Of a stretch of DNA of 64,000 nt, positions 26,071 through 35,087 are shown one piece after another; within the stretch, counting starts at the first letter, position 1; each line of letters starts with the position of its first letter. Position numbers and translations under genes: made by a program. The DNA comes from Amycolatopsis circi (GTDB lineage: Bacteria > Actinomycetota > Actinomycetes > Mycobacteriales > Pseudonocardiaceae), in contig NZ_PQIA01000008.1 of NCBI RefSeq assembly GCF_003385235.1, positions 62,001-126,000 on the forward strand, read 5' to 3'. Below the pieces are notes generated by a model. The model did not search any database. It had not been told where the DNA came from and saw nothing but the letters and a program-made list of their open reading frames with translations.

Positions 26071-26088
26071 CGGGGGCGGGCGTGAAAA

Positions 26089-26120
26089 AGCCCGGCCGGG
26101 CGCAAGGGCTCGGCCGGGCA
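26089..26120 (-). terminator. Intrinsic terminator with U tract after xsc
   Basis: CGGCCGGGC (26111-26119) pairs with GCCCGGCCG (26090-26098). On the leftward strand the hairpin is followed by five T residues (26089-26085). This is the most classical rho-independent terminator of the window and lies downstream of the xsc stop, beyond the palindromic repeat. Confidence 0.75.
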
Positions 26121-26126
26121 GGGGGG

Positions 26127-26170
26127 TCGTGAGTGTTCGTCACGGTTCTAACCGGGATGAACACTCACGA
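26127..26170. repeat. Palindromic repeat, copy 1
   Basis: A 44-base palindrome of the TCGTGAGTGTT...AACACTCACGA family with the central GGTTCTAACC. Two positions in the left arm do not pair, making it one of the more diverged copies. It lies 5 bases beyond the xsc stop codon, between two genes read in the same direction. Here the stop codon is not inside the repeat. Confidence 0.9.
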
Positions 26171-26175
26171 GGTGC

Positions 26176-27984
26176 TTACACGTAGTCCTGGTACTTCTCC
26201 AGGAACCGGACCGGCTTCGAGAGCGCGTCGCGGCGGAACGGGTCGCCCAGCTCGCGGGTGCACATGATCTCGATGACCGTGGTGCGGCCCTCGTTCATTT
26301 GCGCGTCGACGGCCTTCTGCAGCGCCGGGCCGACGTCCTCGAGCTTGTCCACGACGATGCCGTCCGCGCCCATCGCCTGCGCGATTCCGGCGAAGCTCTC
26401 GCTTTCCAGTTCTCCCGCGACGAAACGGCGGTCGTAGAAGTCGACCTGGTTCTTCTTTTCCGCGCCCCACTGGCGGTTGTGGAACACGACGGCGGTGACC
26501 GGGATGTCGTGCCGCACCGCGGTCATGACCTCGCCCATGCTCATGCCCCACGCGCCGTCACCGGCGTACGCGATCGCTGGCCGGTCCATGGCGGCGGCCT
26601 TGGCACCGATGATGGTCGGCAGCGCGTAACCGCAGTTGCCGAAAGACATCGGCGCGAAGAACGACCGCGGCTCCTCGAAGCGCAAGTAGCTGTGCGCGAC
26701 CGAGTTGATGTTGCCGATGTCGGTGGACACCATCACCCGCGCGGGCATGGCCTTCTCCAGCTCGCGCAGGACCTGGCGCGGGTGCAACCAGTTGCCCTCT
26801 TCCTGCTCCTGCTCGGAGATCATGTCGAGGGAGTAGGGGTCCTTCTCGTGGGTCCACTCGGTGAGTTCTTCTTCCCACGCGTCCTTCTCGGCCTTGATGC
26901 GCCCGGCGCGTTCGTCGCGGGTGGCGTCGCTGGCGAGCGTGCGGTCGGCGAGGCGCTCGGTCAGCGCGGCCGCGGCGGCCTTCGCGTCGCCGCAGATGCC
27001 GACGGTGATCTTCTTGACCAGGCCGAGCATCTTGTGGTCGGCGTCGATCTGGATGATCTTCGCGTTCTTGGGCCAGTAGTCCATGCCGTGCTGCGGCAGG
27101 GTGCCGAACGGCCCGAGCCGGGTGCCGAGCGCGATCACCACGTCCGCCTGCGAGATCAGCTTCATCGCGGCCTTGGAGCCCTGGTAGCCGAGCGGGCCGC
27201 ACCACTGCGGGTGGCTGGCCGGGAAGCTGTCGTTGTGCTGGTAGCTGTTGACGACCGGCGCGCCGAGGCGTTCGGCGAGCGCCTTGCACTCGTCCACGCC
27301 GTCGGACATCACGACGCCGCCGCCGGAGATGATCACCGGGAATTCGGCGCTGGCGAGCAGTTCGGCCGCCTGGGCGAGACTCTTGTCGCCGCCGGGGCCG
27401 CGGTCGAGCCGCTGCGGCTCCGGGATCTCGGTCTCGATCTCGCCGTAGAAGTAGTCGCGCGGGATGTTCAGCTGGGTCGGGCCGAGTTCCGCGTGCGCCC
27501 GGTCGAAGGCCCGCGCGGTGTACTCGGCCATCCGCTTCGGGTTGTTGACGTGCGCCTGGTACTTGGTGAACTCCTGGAACATCGGCAGCTGGTTGGCCTC
27601 CTGGAAGCCGCCGAGGCCGGTGCCCATCGTGCCCGCCTCGGGCGTGATCATCACGACCGGGCTGTGCGCCCAGAACGCCGCGGCGATCGCGGTGACGCAG
27701 TTGCTGATGCCGGGCCCGTTCTGCCCGATGACCACGCCGTGCCGTCCGCTCACCCGGGCGTAGCCGTCGGCCATGTGCGCGGCGCCCTGCTCGTGCACGA
27801 CCGGGACGAGCCGGATGCCGGCGGGCGCGAAGATGTCCATCGCGTCCATGAACGCCGAGCCCATGATGCCGAAGATGTCGGTGACGCCGTTGGCCACCAT
27901 CGTCTCGACGAAGGCCTCCGACGGGGTCATCTTCGCCGGCCCGCTGACGACGGTGCGGCCGTCGCCCGTCTTCCTCTCCGCCAT
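26176..27984 (-). CDS. xsc: Sulfoacetaldehyde acetyltransferase
   Basis: A 602-residue ThDP-dependent enzyme. The N-terminal run MTPSEAFVETMVANGVTDIF, the pair GIMGSAFMDAMDIFAP and VVHEQGAAHMADGYARVSG with its cofactor Glu are characteristic of Xsc. The ThDP-binding motif runs from YAGDGAWGMSMGE to FHNRQWG. It converts sulfoacetaldehyde and phosphate to acetyl phosphate and sulfite. The ATG follows AAGGAG. It is divergent from an IclR gene; its product acetyl phosphate would be used by the phosphotransacetylase encoded at 38 kb, and its sulfite by TauE/SafE exporters. Confidence 0.93.
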   Translation of the reverse strand: MAERKTGDGRTVVSGPAKMTPSEAFVETMVANGVTDIFGIMGSAFMDAMDIFAPAGIRLVPVVHEQGAAHMADGYARVSGRHGVVIGQNGPGISNCVTAIAAAFWAHSPVVMITPEAGTMGTGLGGFQEANQLPMFQEFTKYQAHVNNPKRMAEYTARAFDRAHAELGPTQLNIPRDYFYGEIETEIPEPQRLDRGPGGDKSLAQAAELLASAEFPVIISGGGVVMSDGVDECKALAERLGAPVVNSYQHNDSFPASHPQWCGPLGYQGSKAAMKLISQADVVIALGTRLGPFGTLPQHGMDYWPKNAKIIQIDADHKMLGLVKKITVGICGDAKAAAAALTERLADRTLASDATRDERAGRIKAEKDAWEEELTEWTHEKDPYSLDMISEQEQEEGNWLHPRQVLRELEKAMPARVMVSTDIGNINSVAHSYLRFEEPRSFFAPMSFGNCGYALPTIIGAKAAAMDRPAIAYAGDGAWGMSMGEVMTAVRHDIPVTAVVFHNRQWGAEKKNQVDFYDRRFVAGELESESFAGIAQAMGADGIVVDKLEDVGPALQKAVDAQMNEGRTTVIEIMCTRELGDPFRRDALSKPVRFLEKYQDYV

Positions 27985-28015
27985 GATTGAACTCCTTCGA
28001 CGCTGAAAGTCTTGG

Positions 28016-28134
28016 TTTTCGGTACGTGAGGTTCGTAAAAGCTGAACGCGATGGACGATAGGACGCCACGCGCGGGAGGTCAACCGGTAGTGGATGGAAA
28101 ACGAGACAGGATGTGCTAGTTTTCGGAACGTGAG
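28016..28134. promoter_or_regulatory. Direct repeat pair in the xsc/IclR divergent promoter
   Basis: TTTTCGGTACGTGAG (28016-28030) and TTTTCGGAACGTGAG (28120-28134) are identical at 14 of 15 positions. One lies close to the xsc start, the other overlaps the proposed GTG start of the IclR gene. GTTC-N9-GAAC (28031-28047) lies next to the first copy. These are good candidates for the IclR protein's operators, controlling both itself and xsc. TAGTTT at 28117-28122 could be a -10 for a leaderless iclR-type message. Confidence 0.5.
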
Positions 28135-28975
28135 TGAGTTGCGGAAGACCAGCGCCGTGGAACTCGTGCGCGAGCCGGACGGCGCGGGCCTCGACGGAGA
28201 CACCCCGACCATGCGGCTGTTCTCGCTGCTCGAGCTGATCGCGGCGAAGGACCAGCTGGTGACGCTGCAGGGCCTGGTCGAGGAGACCGGCCTGCCGAAG
28301 CCGACGCTGCACCGGATGCTGCAGCAGCTGGAAGGCGCGGGCCTGCTCGTGCGCCAGGCCGACGGGCGGCATTACGGCACCGGCGACCGGCTGCGCCGCC
28401 TCGCGGAGAACCTGCTGCTCAACGCGACGCATCACGGCGCCCGGCGCGCGGTGCTCAACCACCTGGTCGACGAGCTGGGGGAGAGCTGCAACATCACCGC
28501 GCTGTCGGGCAGCGAGATCGTCTACCTCGACCGCGTCGAAACGCCCGAGCCGCTGCGGTTCTACCTGCGGCCCGGTTCGCGCGTGCCGATCCACTGCTCG
28601 GCCAGTGGCAAGATCATCCTCTCGCAGATGAGCCCGGCGCAGCGGCGCAAGCTCCTCGCGCACGCTCCGCTCAAGCAGTACACGGCCAAGACGGTCACCG
28701 ATCTCGACGCGCTGGAGGAGGAGTTCGCCCGCATCCGGCGCGACGGATTCGCCCTCGACGACGAGGAATTCCTTCCCGGGCTCGTGTGCGTGGCGGTGCT
28801 GGTCCCCAGCCGCACCGGACGGTCGAATCTCGCGGTGGCGGTGCAGGCCCCGGTCATGCGGCTCACCGCCGACAAGGCTTTGCAGGCGCTTCCCGCGTTG
28901 CAGCGGGCCGCCGAAGCGATCAAGGAGGTCGAGGCCGAGGGGTCGGCCGACGACGCCGACAGCATCCCGTCCTGA
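28130..28975 (+). CDS. IclR-family transcriptional regulator
   Basis: A 281-residue protein with an N-terminal winged helix ([42 protein letters not shown]) and a C-terminal IclR effector domain ([46 protein letters not shown]). The most likely start is a GTG with no ribosome site, consistent with a leaderless message. It is divergent from xsc and lies 13 bases before the CobS-like gene, so it probably controls xsc and is co-transcribed with the AAA+/VWA pair. The effector may be sulfoacetaldehyde or a related C2 compound; this is inferred. Confidence 0.9.
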   Translation: MSELRKTSAVELVREPDGAGLDGDTPTMRLFSLLELIAAKDQLVTLQGLVEETGLPKPTLHRMLQQLEGAGLLVRQADGRHYGTGDRLRRLAENLLLNATHHGARRAVLNHLVDELGESCNITALSGSEIVYLDRVETPEPLRFYLRPGSRVPIHCSASGKIILSQMSPAQRRKLLAHAPLKQYTAKTVTDLDALEEEFARIRRDGFALDDEEFLPGLVCVAVLVPSRTGRSNLAVAVQAPVMRLTADKALQALPALQRAAEAIKEVEAEGSADDADSIPS

Positions 28976-28988
28976 CGGAGGTTTTCCG

Positions 28989-29933
28989 ATGAACCCGTTG
29001 AACGGCAACGGTCCCGACGCCCGGATCGCCGTGCGCGACGCGTTCGGTCTCGACTCGTCCATGACAGTCCCGTGCTTCTCCGAAGCCGACGAGCACGTGC
29101 CCGAGGTCGACCCGGCCTATCGGTTCAACCCGGACGTGACGCTCGCGTTGCTGGCCGGGTTCGCGCACAACCGGCGCGTGCTCGTGCAGGGATTGCACGG
29201 CACCGGCAAGTCCACGCACGTCGAACAGGTCGCGGCGCGGCTGAATTGGCCGTGCCTTCGGGTGAATCTCGACGGTCATATCAGCCGCCTTGACCTCGTC
29301 GGCAAGGACGCGGTCGTGCTGCGCGAAGGCAAGCAGGTCACCGAATTCCGCGAGGGGATCCTGCCGTGGTCGCTGCGCCGGCCGACCGCGCTGATCCTCG
29401 ACGAGTACGACGCGGGACGGCCGGACGTCATGTTCGTCATCCAGCGACTGCTCGAACGGGACGGCAAATTCACGCTGATCGACAGCAACACCGTGCTGCG
29501 CCCGCATCCGGGTTTCCGGCTCTTCGCCACGGCCAACACGGTGGGGCTGGGCAATCTCAACGGGCTGTACCACGGCGTGCAGCGGCTCAACCACGCGCAG
29601 ATCGACCGGTGGAACATCGTCGCCGCGCTGGATTATCTGCCGCCTGAGGAAGAAATCGCGATCGTGCGGGCGCGCGTGCCGGGGCTGTCCGGGTCGTTGA
29701 TCGAGGCGATGGTGGCGGTCGCCGGATTGACCCGCGAGGGGTTCCGGGCGGGCGATCTGTCCGCGCTGATGTCGCCGCGCACGGTCATCACCTGGGCGGA
29801 GAACTGCGAGATCTTCACGGATCCGGCGGTCGCGTTCCGGTTGACGTTCCTGAACAAATGCGACGAGGCCGAACGGCCGGTCGTCGCCGAGTACTTCCAG
29901 CGCTGCTTCGACCAGGAGCTGGCCGCGGCGTGA
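28989..29933 (+). CDS. CobS-like AAA+ ATPase (MoxR/CobS family)
   Basis: A 314-residue AAA+ ATPase with Walker [10 protein letters not shown] (about residue 68), Walker B ALILDEYD and a sensor region [13 protein letters not shown]. The N-terminal [22 protein letters not shown] is close to CobS, the ATPase subunit of aerobic cobaltochelatase. No CobN or other cobalamin gene lies in the window. It is coupled (GTGA) to a CobT-like VWA gene and follows an IclR regulator. It may insert a metal, or remodel a client enzyme of the local pathway, in the way MoxR-VWA pairs do. Confidence 0.88.
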   Translation: MNPLNGNGPDARIAVRDAFGLDSSMTVPCFSEADEHVPEVDPAYRFNPDVTLALLAGFAHNRRVLVQGLHGTGKSTHVEQVAARLNWPCLRVNLDGHISRLDLVGKDAVVLREGKQVTEFREGILPWSLRRPTALILDEYDAGRPDVMFVIQRLLERDGKFTLIDSNTVLRPHPGFRLFATANTVGLGNLNGLYHGVQRLNHAQIDRWNIVAALDYLPPEEEIAIVRARVPGLSGSLIEAMVAVAGLTREGFRAGDLSALMSPRTVITWAENCEIFTDPAVAFRLTFLNKCDEAERPVVAEYFQRCFDQELAAA

Positions 29934-31603
29934 GCACGCCCGAGACGCGGCGGCGCCAGCAGGTCGAGGAACTGTCCGCGGCGGCGATCCGGGCGGTCAG
30001 CGGGTCGCCGGACGCGCATTTCCGGGGCGGGCGCCTGCATCGCGGGACCCGGCCGGTGCCGCTGCCCGCGCCGCATTTGCGGGCGGAGGACGAGGATCTG
30101 CCGTCTTTTCGCGGTGCGGCCGACGGGATGGCGCTGCACCTGAGCCGCTCTGATCGGGAGCTGCACCAGCGGTTGCGGCCGGAGGGCGGCGTCGAGCGGC
30201 TGTTGTTCGAGCTGCTGGAGCAGTTCCGGGTCGAGTCGTTGGTTCCGGCCGGTTTTCCTGGCATAACGGCGAATTTGCGGCGGCGGCACGAACGGTGGTC
30301 GCTGTCGGCGCACCACAATGGACTGACTGAGACGGCGCGCGGTGTGTTGATTTACACCGTCGCGCAGGTCGCGCGGGCTCGGATCACTGGCGAGCCAGTG
30401 GTGGAAGAGACCGAGGATCTGATCGAGGCGACTCGGGCAGCCATCGCGCCGATGATCGGTACGCAGTTGGCTGGGCTTCGGCGGGACCGGACTGATCAGG
30501 CTGCGTTCGCCGAGCATGCGCGGGCGTTGGCTGAAGCGGTCGCGGCGTTGCTGGAGCCGGAGAAGTCCGAAGAGGATGAGGACGAAGCGGAAACTGCGGC
30601 GTACGCGTTGCTGCTGGATTTCGACGACGAAACCGGCAGCGAGGAAGGCGGTATCGCGGGTCTCGGTGACCACAAAGGACCGGTGGCGGCTGGGCAGTAT
30701 CGGGTTTTCACCACTGCCTACGACCGCGAGGATCGGGCGGGACCGTTGGTGCGGCCGGAATTACTGCGGGAGTTGCGCGAACGGCTTGATGCGCGGGTGG
30801 CGAAGCAGGGCGTCAACGTGGCTCGGCTCGCGCGAGAACTCACGGCGGTACTTGCTGAGCCAGAACGGTCCGGGTGGGACGGGGCGCAGGAGGAAGGCCA
30901 GATCGACGGCCGGGCGCTCGCGCGGTTGATCGCGACGCCTGCGGACCATCGAGTTTTTCGGGTCGAGCGGACGGAACCGGTCGCGGATGTGCTGGTCACG
31001 TTTCTGATCGACTGCTCAGGGTCGATGAAGGCGCACCGGGAAACCGTTGCGGTGCTTGTTGATCTCTTCGCTCGCGCGCTCGATCTCGCCGGTGCCAGCT
31101 GCGAGATTCTCGGCTTTACCACGGCTTCCTGGCACGGCGGCCGGGCACGGCGGGACTGGATGCGCGCTGGGCGGCCGAAACAGCCGGGGCGGCTCAATGA
31201 GCGTCGGCATCTGGTGTTCAAGGACGCTGCGACACCGTGGCGGCGCGCTCGACGGGACGTCGCGGCGTTGCTCAAAGCCGATCTGTTCCGCGAGGGCATC
31301 GACGGCGAGGCGTTGACGTGGGCGGCTGAGCGGGCACGGGCGTGCGAGGCGCGGAGGCGGTTGGTTTTCGTGCTGTCGGACGGAAGTCCGATGGACGGTG
31401 CGACTGTGCTGGCCAATGAGGAGCGTTACCTCGACCGCCATCTCGTGCAGGTGGCTGATGGGCTGGAGCGGAGCGAGACGGAGGTGTATGGGATCGGGGT
31501 CGGGCTCGATCTTAGTGCGTACTACCGCCGCAGCGTGGCGCTGGACGCCGCGGAAGGCACGGGGTTTCGTGCCTTCCGCGAGATCCTCGGCTTGGTGTCG
31601 TGA
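29930..31603 (+). CDS. CobT-like VWA-domain protein
   Basis: A 557-residue protein whose C-terminal third is a von Willebrand A domain with an intact metal-ion site ([14 protein letters not shown], DxSxS pattern, and [13 protein letters not shown]). An acidic linker ([11 protein letters not shown]) lies near residues 215-230, as in CobT. The layout matches CobT, the partner of CobS. GTG start overlaps the ATPase gene. The TGA stop (after TCG) lies inside a palindromic repeat. Whether the client is cobaltochelatase or another metalloenzyme is unknown; a chelatase large subunit is not encoded here. Confidence 0.85.
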   Translation: MSTPETRRRQQVEELSAAAIRAVSGSPDAHFRGGRLHRGTRPVPLPAPHLRAEDEDLPSFRGAADGMALHLSRSDRELHQRLRPEGGVERLLFELLEQFRVESLVPAGFPGITANLRRRHERWSLSAHHNGLTETARGVLIYTVAQVARARITGEPVVEETEDLIEATRAAIAPMIGTQLAGLRRDRTDQAAFAEHARALAEAVAALLEPEKSEEDEDEAETAAYALLLDFDDETGSEEGGIAGLGDHKGPVAAGQYRVFTTAYDREDRAGPLVRPELLRELRERLDARVAKQGVNVARLARELTAVLAEPERSGWDGAQEEGQIDGRALARLIATPADHRVFRVERTEPVADVLVTFLIDCSGSMKAHRETVAVLVDLFARALDLAGASCEILGFTTASWHGGRARRDWMRAGRPKQPGRLNERRHLVFKDAATPWRRARRDVAALLKADLFREGIDGEALTWAAERARACEARRRLVFVLSDGSPMDGATVLANEERYLDRHLVQVADGLERSETEVYGIGVGLDLSAYYRRSVALDAAEGTGFRAFREILGLVS

Positions 31604-31642
31604 GTGTTTATGCCGGTTCTAACCGGCATAAACACTCACGAC
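31597..31642. repeat. Palindromic repeat, copy 2 (perfect)
   Basis: Perfect 22-base arms (31597-31618 and 31621-31642) around CT; the arms carry GAGTGTTTATGCCGGTT and its complement. It contains the TGA stop of the CobT-like gene and lies 4 bases from the stop of the convergent symporter gene. The GCC/GGC core replaces the CCC/GGG of other copies with both arms changed together, so pairing is preserved. Confidence 0.95.
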
Positions 31643-31646
31643 GTCC

Positions 31647-33086
31647 TCAATGTGCGGCTGCCGCAGCCGGACTCGCTGACGCCTCCGTACCACTCTCCAA
31701 GGCGATCGGAGAGCGTCGCTTGCCCGGTGCGAGCAGGCTCCAGCCGAACACGATGACCAGGTTGACGCCCATCGACACCAGACCGGTGTTGAGGCCGCCG
31801 AGCGTCACGCCGGTGGCGTACAGGACGACCGCGGTCACCACTCCGACCACCATGCCCGTGGCGATCGCGGCGGTGCGGACCCGCCGCGCGAACAGGATCG
31901 CCAGCCAGCCCGGCACGACCTGGGCGAGCAGGTTGTAAGTCAGGTTCAGCACGGTGAGCATGAGCGTCGAGGCGGTCAGCGTGAGCACGGCGGCAAGCAC
32001 CAGGAACACCGCCACTGCCACGACCGTCCAGCGCCGTTGTGCGGCGGGGCGGACGTTCGGGGCCAGGTTGCGGCTGACCATGCCGCCGATCGCCAACGCT
32101 GTCGCGGACAGCACCAGCACGCCGGACAACGCGGCACCGGCGGCCACGAGGCCCAGAACCGGTTCCGGGAGAAGGCCTTTCGCGGTCACCATGAAGACCG
32201 TGTTCGGGTTCTTCAGCCCGGGATGCTGTTTCAGCCCGTAGTAGGCGGCGAAGACGAGGAACGGGTAGATCAGCATGTACAGCGGCATCCACACCGTCGA
32301 ACTCTTCACCGCCCGCTCGGAACGCGCGGGGAACACGTACGCGCCACCGAAGCCGAGGTAGAAAACCACGCTCTGGAACAGGATCGTGGTCATCGCGAAC
32401 CAGAGATCCTGGCCGCCCATCGTGGTTTGCGCTCTGGCCAGCGCCTCCGGCCCGGTCACCCCGGACGTCCCGCCGGCGACCAGCACCGCGGCCAGGCCGA
32501 CGAGCACGACCCCGAGCAGCATGAACGCGTCCTTGAGGATCGACACGAACGCGGGGGAGCGGATGCCGGACACGGCGATGTAGGCGAACGCGATGACCCC
32601 GGCCAGCAGGACGCATTGCACGGGCGTGAGTTTCAGCCCGAGGTTGCTCAGCACCACCTGCAGGCCGATGAACTGGTACTGGCCCCACGGCACCAGCGCG
32701 ATCAGCATCGTGACGCAGGTGATCAGTTCGAGTGTCCGGCTGCTGTAGTGGCGGCCGAAAACGTCCGGGACGGTCATCGCGTCGTGTTTGCGTGCCGCGC
32801 GCCAGACCAGCGGGGCGAGAAAATAGCCCAGCGAATAGGCGAGCAGGATGTAGCCGAGGAACCAGATTCCGTAGCTCGCGCCGTGGGCGTAGATCCCGCT
32901 CGGGAAGCCGATCATCGTGCCGATGCTGTACACCTCGCCGACCGCCAGGAAGTACAGCAGCCACGGCGGGAACGAGCGGCCGCCGACCAGGAATTCGGAG
33001 ATCCCGCCGCCGCGCGACGAGCGGCCCGCCCACAGCGCCAGCAGGATCGAGAGCACCATGACGACGGCGACAATGAGAATCAGCAT
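31647..33086 (-). CDS. Sodium:solute symporter (SSS family)
   Basis: A 479-residue membrane protein with about 13 hydrophobic segments and SSS features (GISEFLVGGRSFPPWLLYFLAVGE, SGIRSPAFVSILKDAFMLLG, GGMVSRNLAP). It resembles acetate/monocarboxylate or amino-acid sodium symporters. The ATG follows AAGGAGG and overlaps the stop of the DUF3311 gene by one base (TAATG). DUF3311 small proteins commonly accompany such symporters. It is in one operon with an amidohydrolase, so the substrate may be the amide or its hydrolysis product. Confidence 0.92.
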   Translation of the reverse strand: MLILIVAVVMVLSILLALWAGRSSRGGGISEFLVGGRSFPPWLLYFLAVGEVYSIGTMIGFPSGIYAHGASYGIWFLGYILLAYSLGYFLAPLVWRAARKHDAMTVPDVFGRHYSSRTLELITCVTMLIALVPWGQYQFIGLQVVLSNLGLKLTPVQCVLLAGVIAFAYIAVSGIRSPAFVSILKDAFMLLGVVLVGLAAVLVAGGTSGVTGPEALARAQTTMGGQDLWFAMTTILFQSVVFYLGFGGAYVFPARSERAVKSSTVWMPLYMLIYPFLVFAAYYGLKQHPGLKNPNTVFMVTAKGLLPEPVLGLVAAGAALSGVLVLSATALAIGGMVSRNLAPNVRPAAQRRWTVVAVAVFLVLAAVLTLTASTLMLTVLNLTYNLLAQVVPGWLAILFARRVRTAAIATGMVVGVVTAVVLYATGVTLGGLNTGLVSMGVNLVIVFGWSLLAPGKRRSPIALESGTEASASPAAAAAH

Positions 33087-33319
33087 TACTGGTCCTCCTT
33101 CGCTGCGGGCTTGTCGGCCGGGTAGTGCTGACGGTCGAAGAATCGCCAGCTGATCCACAGGCAGAGCGTGGTCAGCGGGAAGCAGAGGAACATCCAGAAG
33201 AACACGAGCGGGAACCCGGCGACGGTCGCGGGCGAGCCCGCCACCAGCGGAGTTCCGCCGAGGATCGCGACCGCGGGGATGCCGAGCCCGATGCACAGGC
33301 TCGGCCAGCTCCGGATCAT
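33086..33319 (-). CDS. DUF3311 small membrane protein
   Basis: A 77-residue protein with two hydrophobic helices (LCIGLGIPAVAILGGTPLV and VFFWMFLCFPLTTLCLWISW). DUF3311 proteins are the usual small companions of SSS symporters and may stabilise them. It overlaps both neighbours: its ATG overlaps the amidohydrolase stop (ATGA), and its TAA overlaps the symporter ATG. Confidence 0.85.
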   Translation of the reverse strand: MIRSWPSLCIGLGIPAVAILGGTPLVAGSPATVAGFPLVFFWMFLCFPLTTLCLWISWRFFDRQHYPADKPAAKEDQ

Positions 33320-34980
33320 CGGACGCCTCCGGTCTCGACGGGATCGCGTTGCCAGACCAGCTGTCCGCCGATCACCGTGGCGTCGACGGTCAGGTCGCGG
33401 ATCCGGCTCGGGTCCACTGCGGTCGGATCCTCGGACAGCACGATGAGGTCCGCGAGTTTGCCGATTTCGAGGCTGCCCTTGCTCTCCTCCTCGCCGGCCA
33501 GATAGGCGGCGTCGATCGTGTACCCGCGCAGGGCGGCTTCGACGTCGATCGCCTGTTCCGGGCCTAGCAGCTGGCCGCTGCTCGTTTGCCGGGCGACGGC
33601 GCACCAGATGCCTTCCAGCGGCGGCACCGGCGTGACCGGGGTGTCGGAGTGGAGTCCGAAGTGGATTCCGCGGGAGCGGGCCGACGCGAGCGGGCTGATC
33701 CGGCGAGCGCGTTCCGGGCCGAGGAACACGTCCCGGTGCCGGTCGCCCCAGTAGTAGACGTGCTTGATGAAGAAGGACGCGGCGATGCCGTTTTCCGCCA
33801 TCCGGTCCAGTTGATCTTCGCGGGCGGTCTGGCAGTGTTCGATGCGGTGCCGTCGGCCGGTGCCTTCCGGTGCGCCGAGGCGGGCGTAACCGTCGATGAT
33901 GGCGTCGATCGCCGCGTCGCCGTTGCCGTGCACCGCGACCTGCCAGCCCGCGGCGTCGAGCGCGGCGATGCGGCGGGACAGTTCGTCCGGTTCGAGCAGC
34001 ATCATGCCGTGGTCGTCGGGGGCGCAGGTGTAGCCCTCGGCCAGGCAGCCGGTGCGGCCCTGGATCGAGCCGTCCGCGACGATCTTGATGCCGTTCATGG
34101 TGAATCCGTCCGGATTGGACGGATCCGGCGATTCGGGGGTGCCCTCGGCGAGGCCGGGCAGGAGGGTGTGGAACAGATAGCCGTGGATGCGGGTGTGCAG
34201 CTTTCCCGCCTGGGTCAGCATCCGGTACGCGGCTAGTTCCTGTTCGCCGCCGATCAGGCCGATTCCGGTGTCGTGCACCGAAGTGACGCCGTTCCGCAGG
34301 TACTCGGCGTCGGCCAGCTGCAGCGCTTCGGCCAGTTCGTCGGGGCCTTGCGAGGGCATCGCGGAGTTGACGAGGAATGCCGCGGTCTCGATGAGGAGGC
34401 CGGTCGGTTCGCCGCGTTCGTCGCGGGCGATGACGCCGCCGGGCGGGTCGGGAGTGGCCGCGGTAATGCCGACGGCTCGCAGCGCGGCGGAGTTCGCCAC
34501 GCTGAAATGGCCGGTCACATGAGTGAGCAGGACGGGGTTGCGCGGGGAGACCGGGTCCAGGTCGTGCCGGGTGGGGTGCCGGTTGTCGGCGAGCAGCGTG
34601 TCGTCGTAACGGAAACCCTTGATCCATTCGCCGGGGCCGAAATCGCGCGCCGCCTGCCGGACGCGGTCGGCGATGTCGCTGATCCGGTCATTGGGCGGGC
34701 TTCCGGCGTCGACCGGGGCGGCCAGCGCCATGCCGAAGAACGACGGATGGTTGTGCGATTCCACGAAACCCGGGACGACGGTGCGTCCGGCGAGGTCGAG
34801 CACTGTCGTTTCGGGACCGGCGAGGGCGGCGATCGCGCGGTCGTCGCCTATTTCGGTGACCCGGCCGTCGCGGGCGGCGAGCGCGGACGCCCGCGTCCCG
34901 CCTCGGTCCAGGGTCAGCACCGTGCCCCCGAGCACCACCAGGTCGGGGGCCGGACGAGCGGATACCGCGGGTTCGCCCAC
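33316..34980 (-). CDS. Amidohydrolase (YtcJ-like amidohydrolase_3 family)
   Basis: A 554-residue metal-dependent hydrolase. It has the N-terminal beta-sandwich (DLVVLGGTVLTLDRGG), the metal motif GFVESHNHPSFFG, the later IVADGSIQGRTGCLAEGYT, AVHGNGDAAIDAIIDGY, HRIEHCQ and LHSDTPVTPVPPLEGIW, and the closing KLADLIVLSEDP. Members hydrolyse amides or cyclic amides of largely unknown identity. The GTG start follows AAGGAGG. Its promoter carries TTCTGGACCTGT in the 24-bp repeat also found between ald and pta, which ties this operon to the putative taurine regulon; an N-acyl taurine or similar amide is an attractive but unproven substrate. Confidence 0.87.
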   Translation of the reverse strand: MGEPAVSARPAPDLVVLGGTVLTLDRGGTRASALAARDGRVTEIGDDRAIAALAGPETTVLDLAGRTVVPGFVESHNHPSFFGMALAAPVDAGSPPNDRISDIADRVRQAARDFGPGEWIKGFRYDDTLLADNRHPTRHDLDPVSPRNPVLLTHVTGHFSVANSAALRAVGITAATPDPPGGVIARDERGEPTGLLIETAAFLVNSAMPSQGPDELAEALQLADAEYLRNGVTSVHDTGIGLIGGEQELAAYRMLTQAGKLHTRIHGYLFHTLLPGLAEGTPESPDPSNPDGFTMNGIKIVADGSIQGRTGCLAEGYTCAPDDHGMMLLEPDELSRRIAALDAAGWQVAVHGNGDAAIDAIIDGYARLGAPEGTGRRHRIEHCQTAREDQLDRMAENGIAASFFIKHVYYWGDRHRDVFLGPERARRISPLASARSRGIHFGLHSDTPVTPVPPLEGIWCAVARQTSSGQLLGPEQAIDVEAALRGYTIDAAYLAGEEESKGSLEIGKLADLIVLSEDPTAVDPSRIRDLTVDATVIGGQLVWQRDPVETGGVR

Positions 34981-35042
34981 GATGGGACCTCCTTGTCCAC
35001 GTGTCCTGCCCCCAAGACAGTGCCGGGGGAGCTGGCCCGCGA

Positions 35043-35078
35043 ACAGGTCCAGAAAGCTACGCGCGCGTGGTGCCAGCG
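35043..35078 (-). promoter_or_regulatory. Proposed MocR operator upstream of the amidohydrolase operon
   Basis: Read leftward, CGCTGGCACCAC (35078-35067) and TTCTGGACCTGT (35054-35043) have CTGG cores 24 bp apart. TTCTGGACCTGT is identical over 12 bases to the first box in the ald/pta region. The site lies in the short gap between the MocR gene and the amidohydrolase gene. Confidence 0.6.
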
Positions 35079-35087
35079 CAGGGCCGG

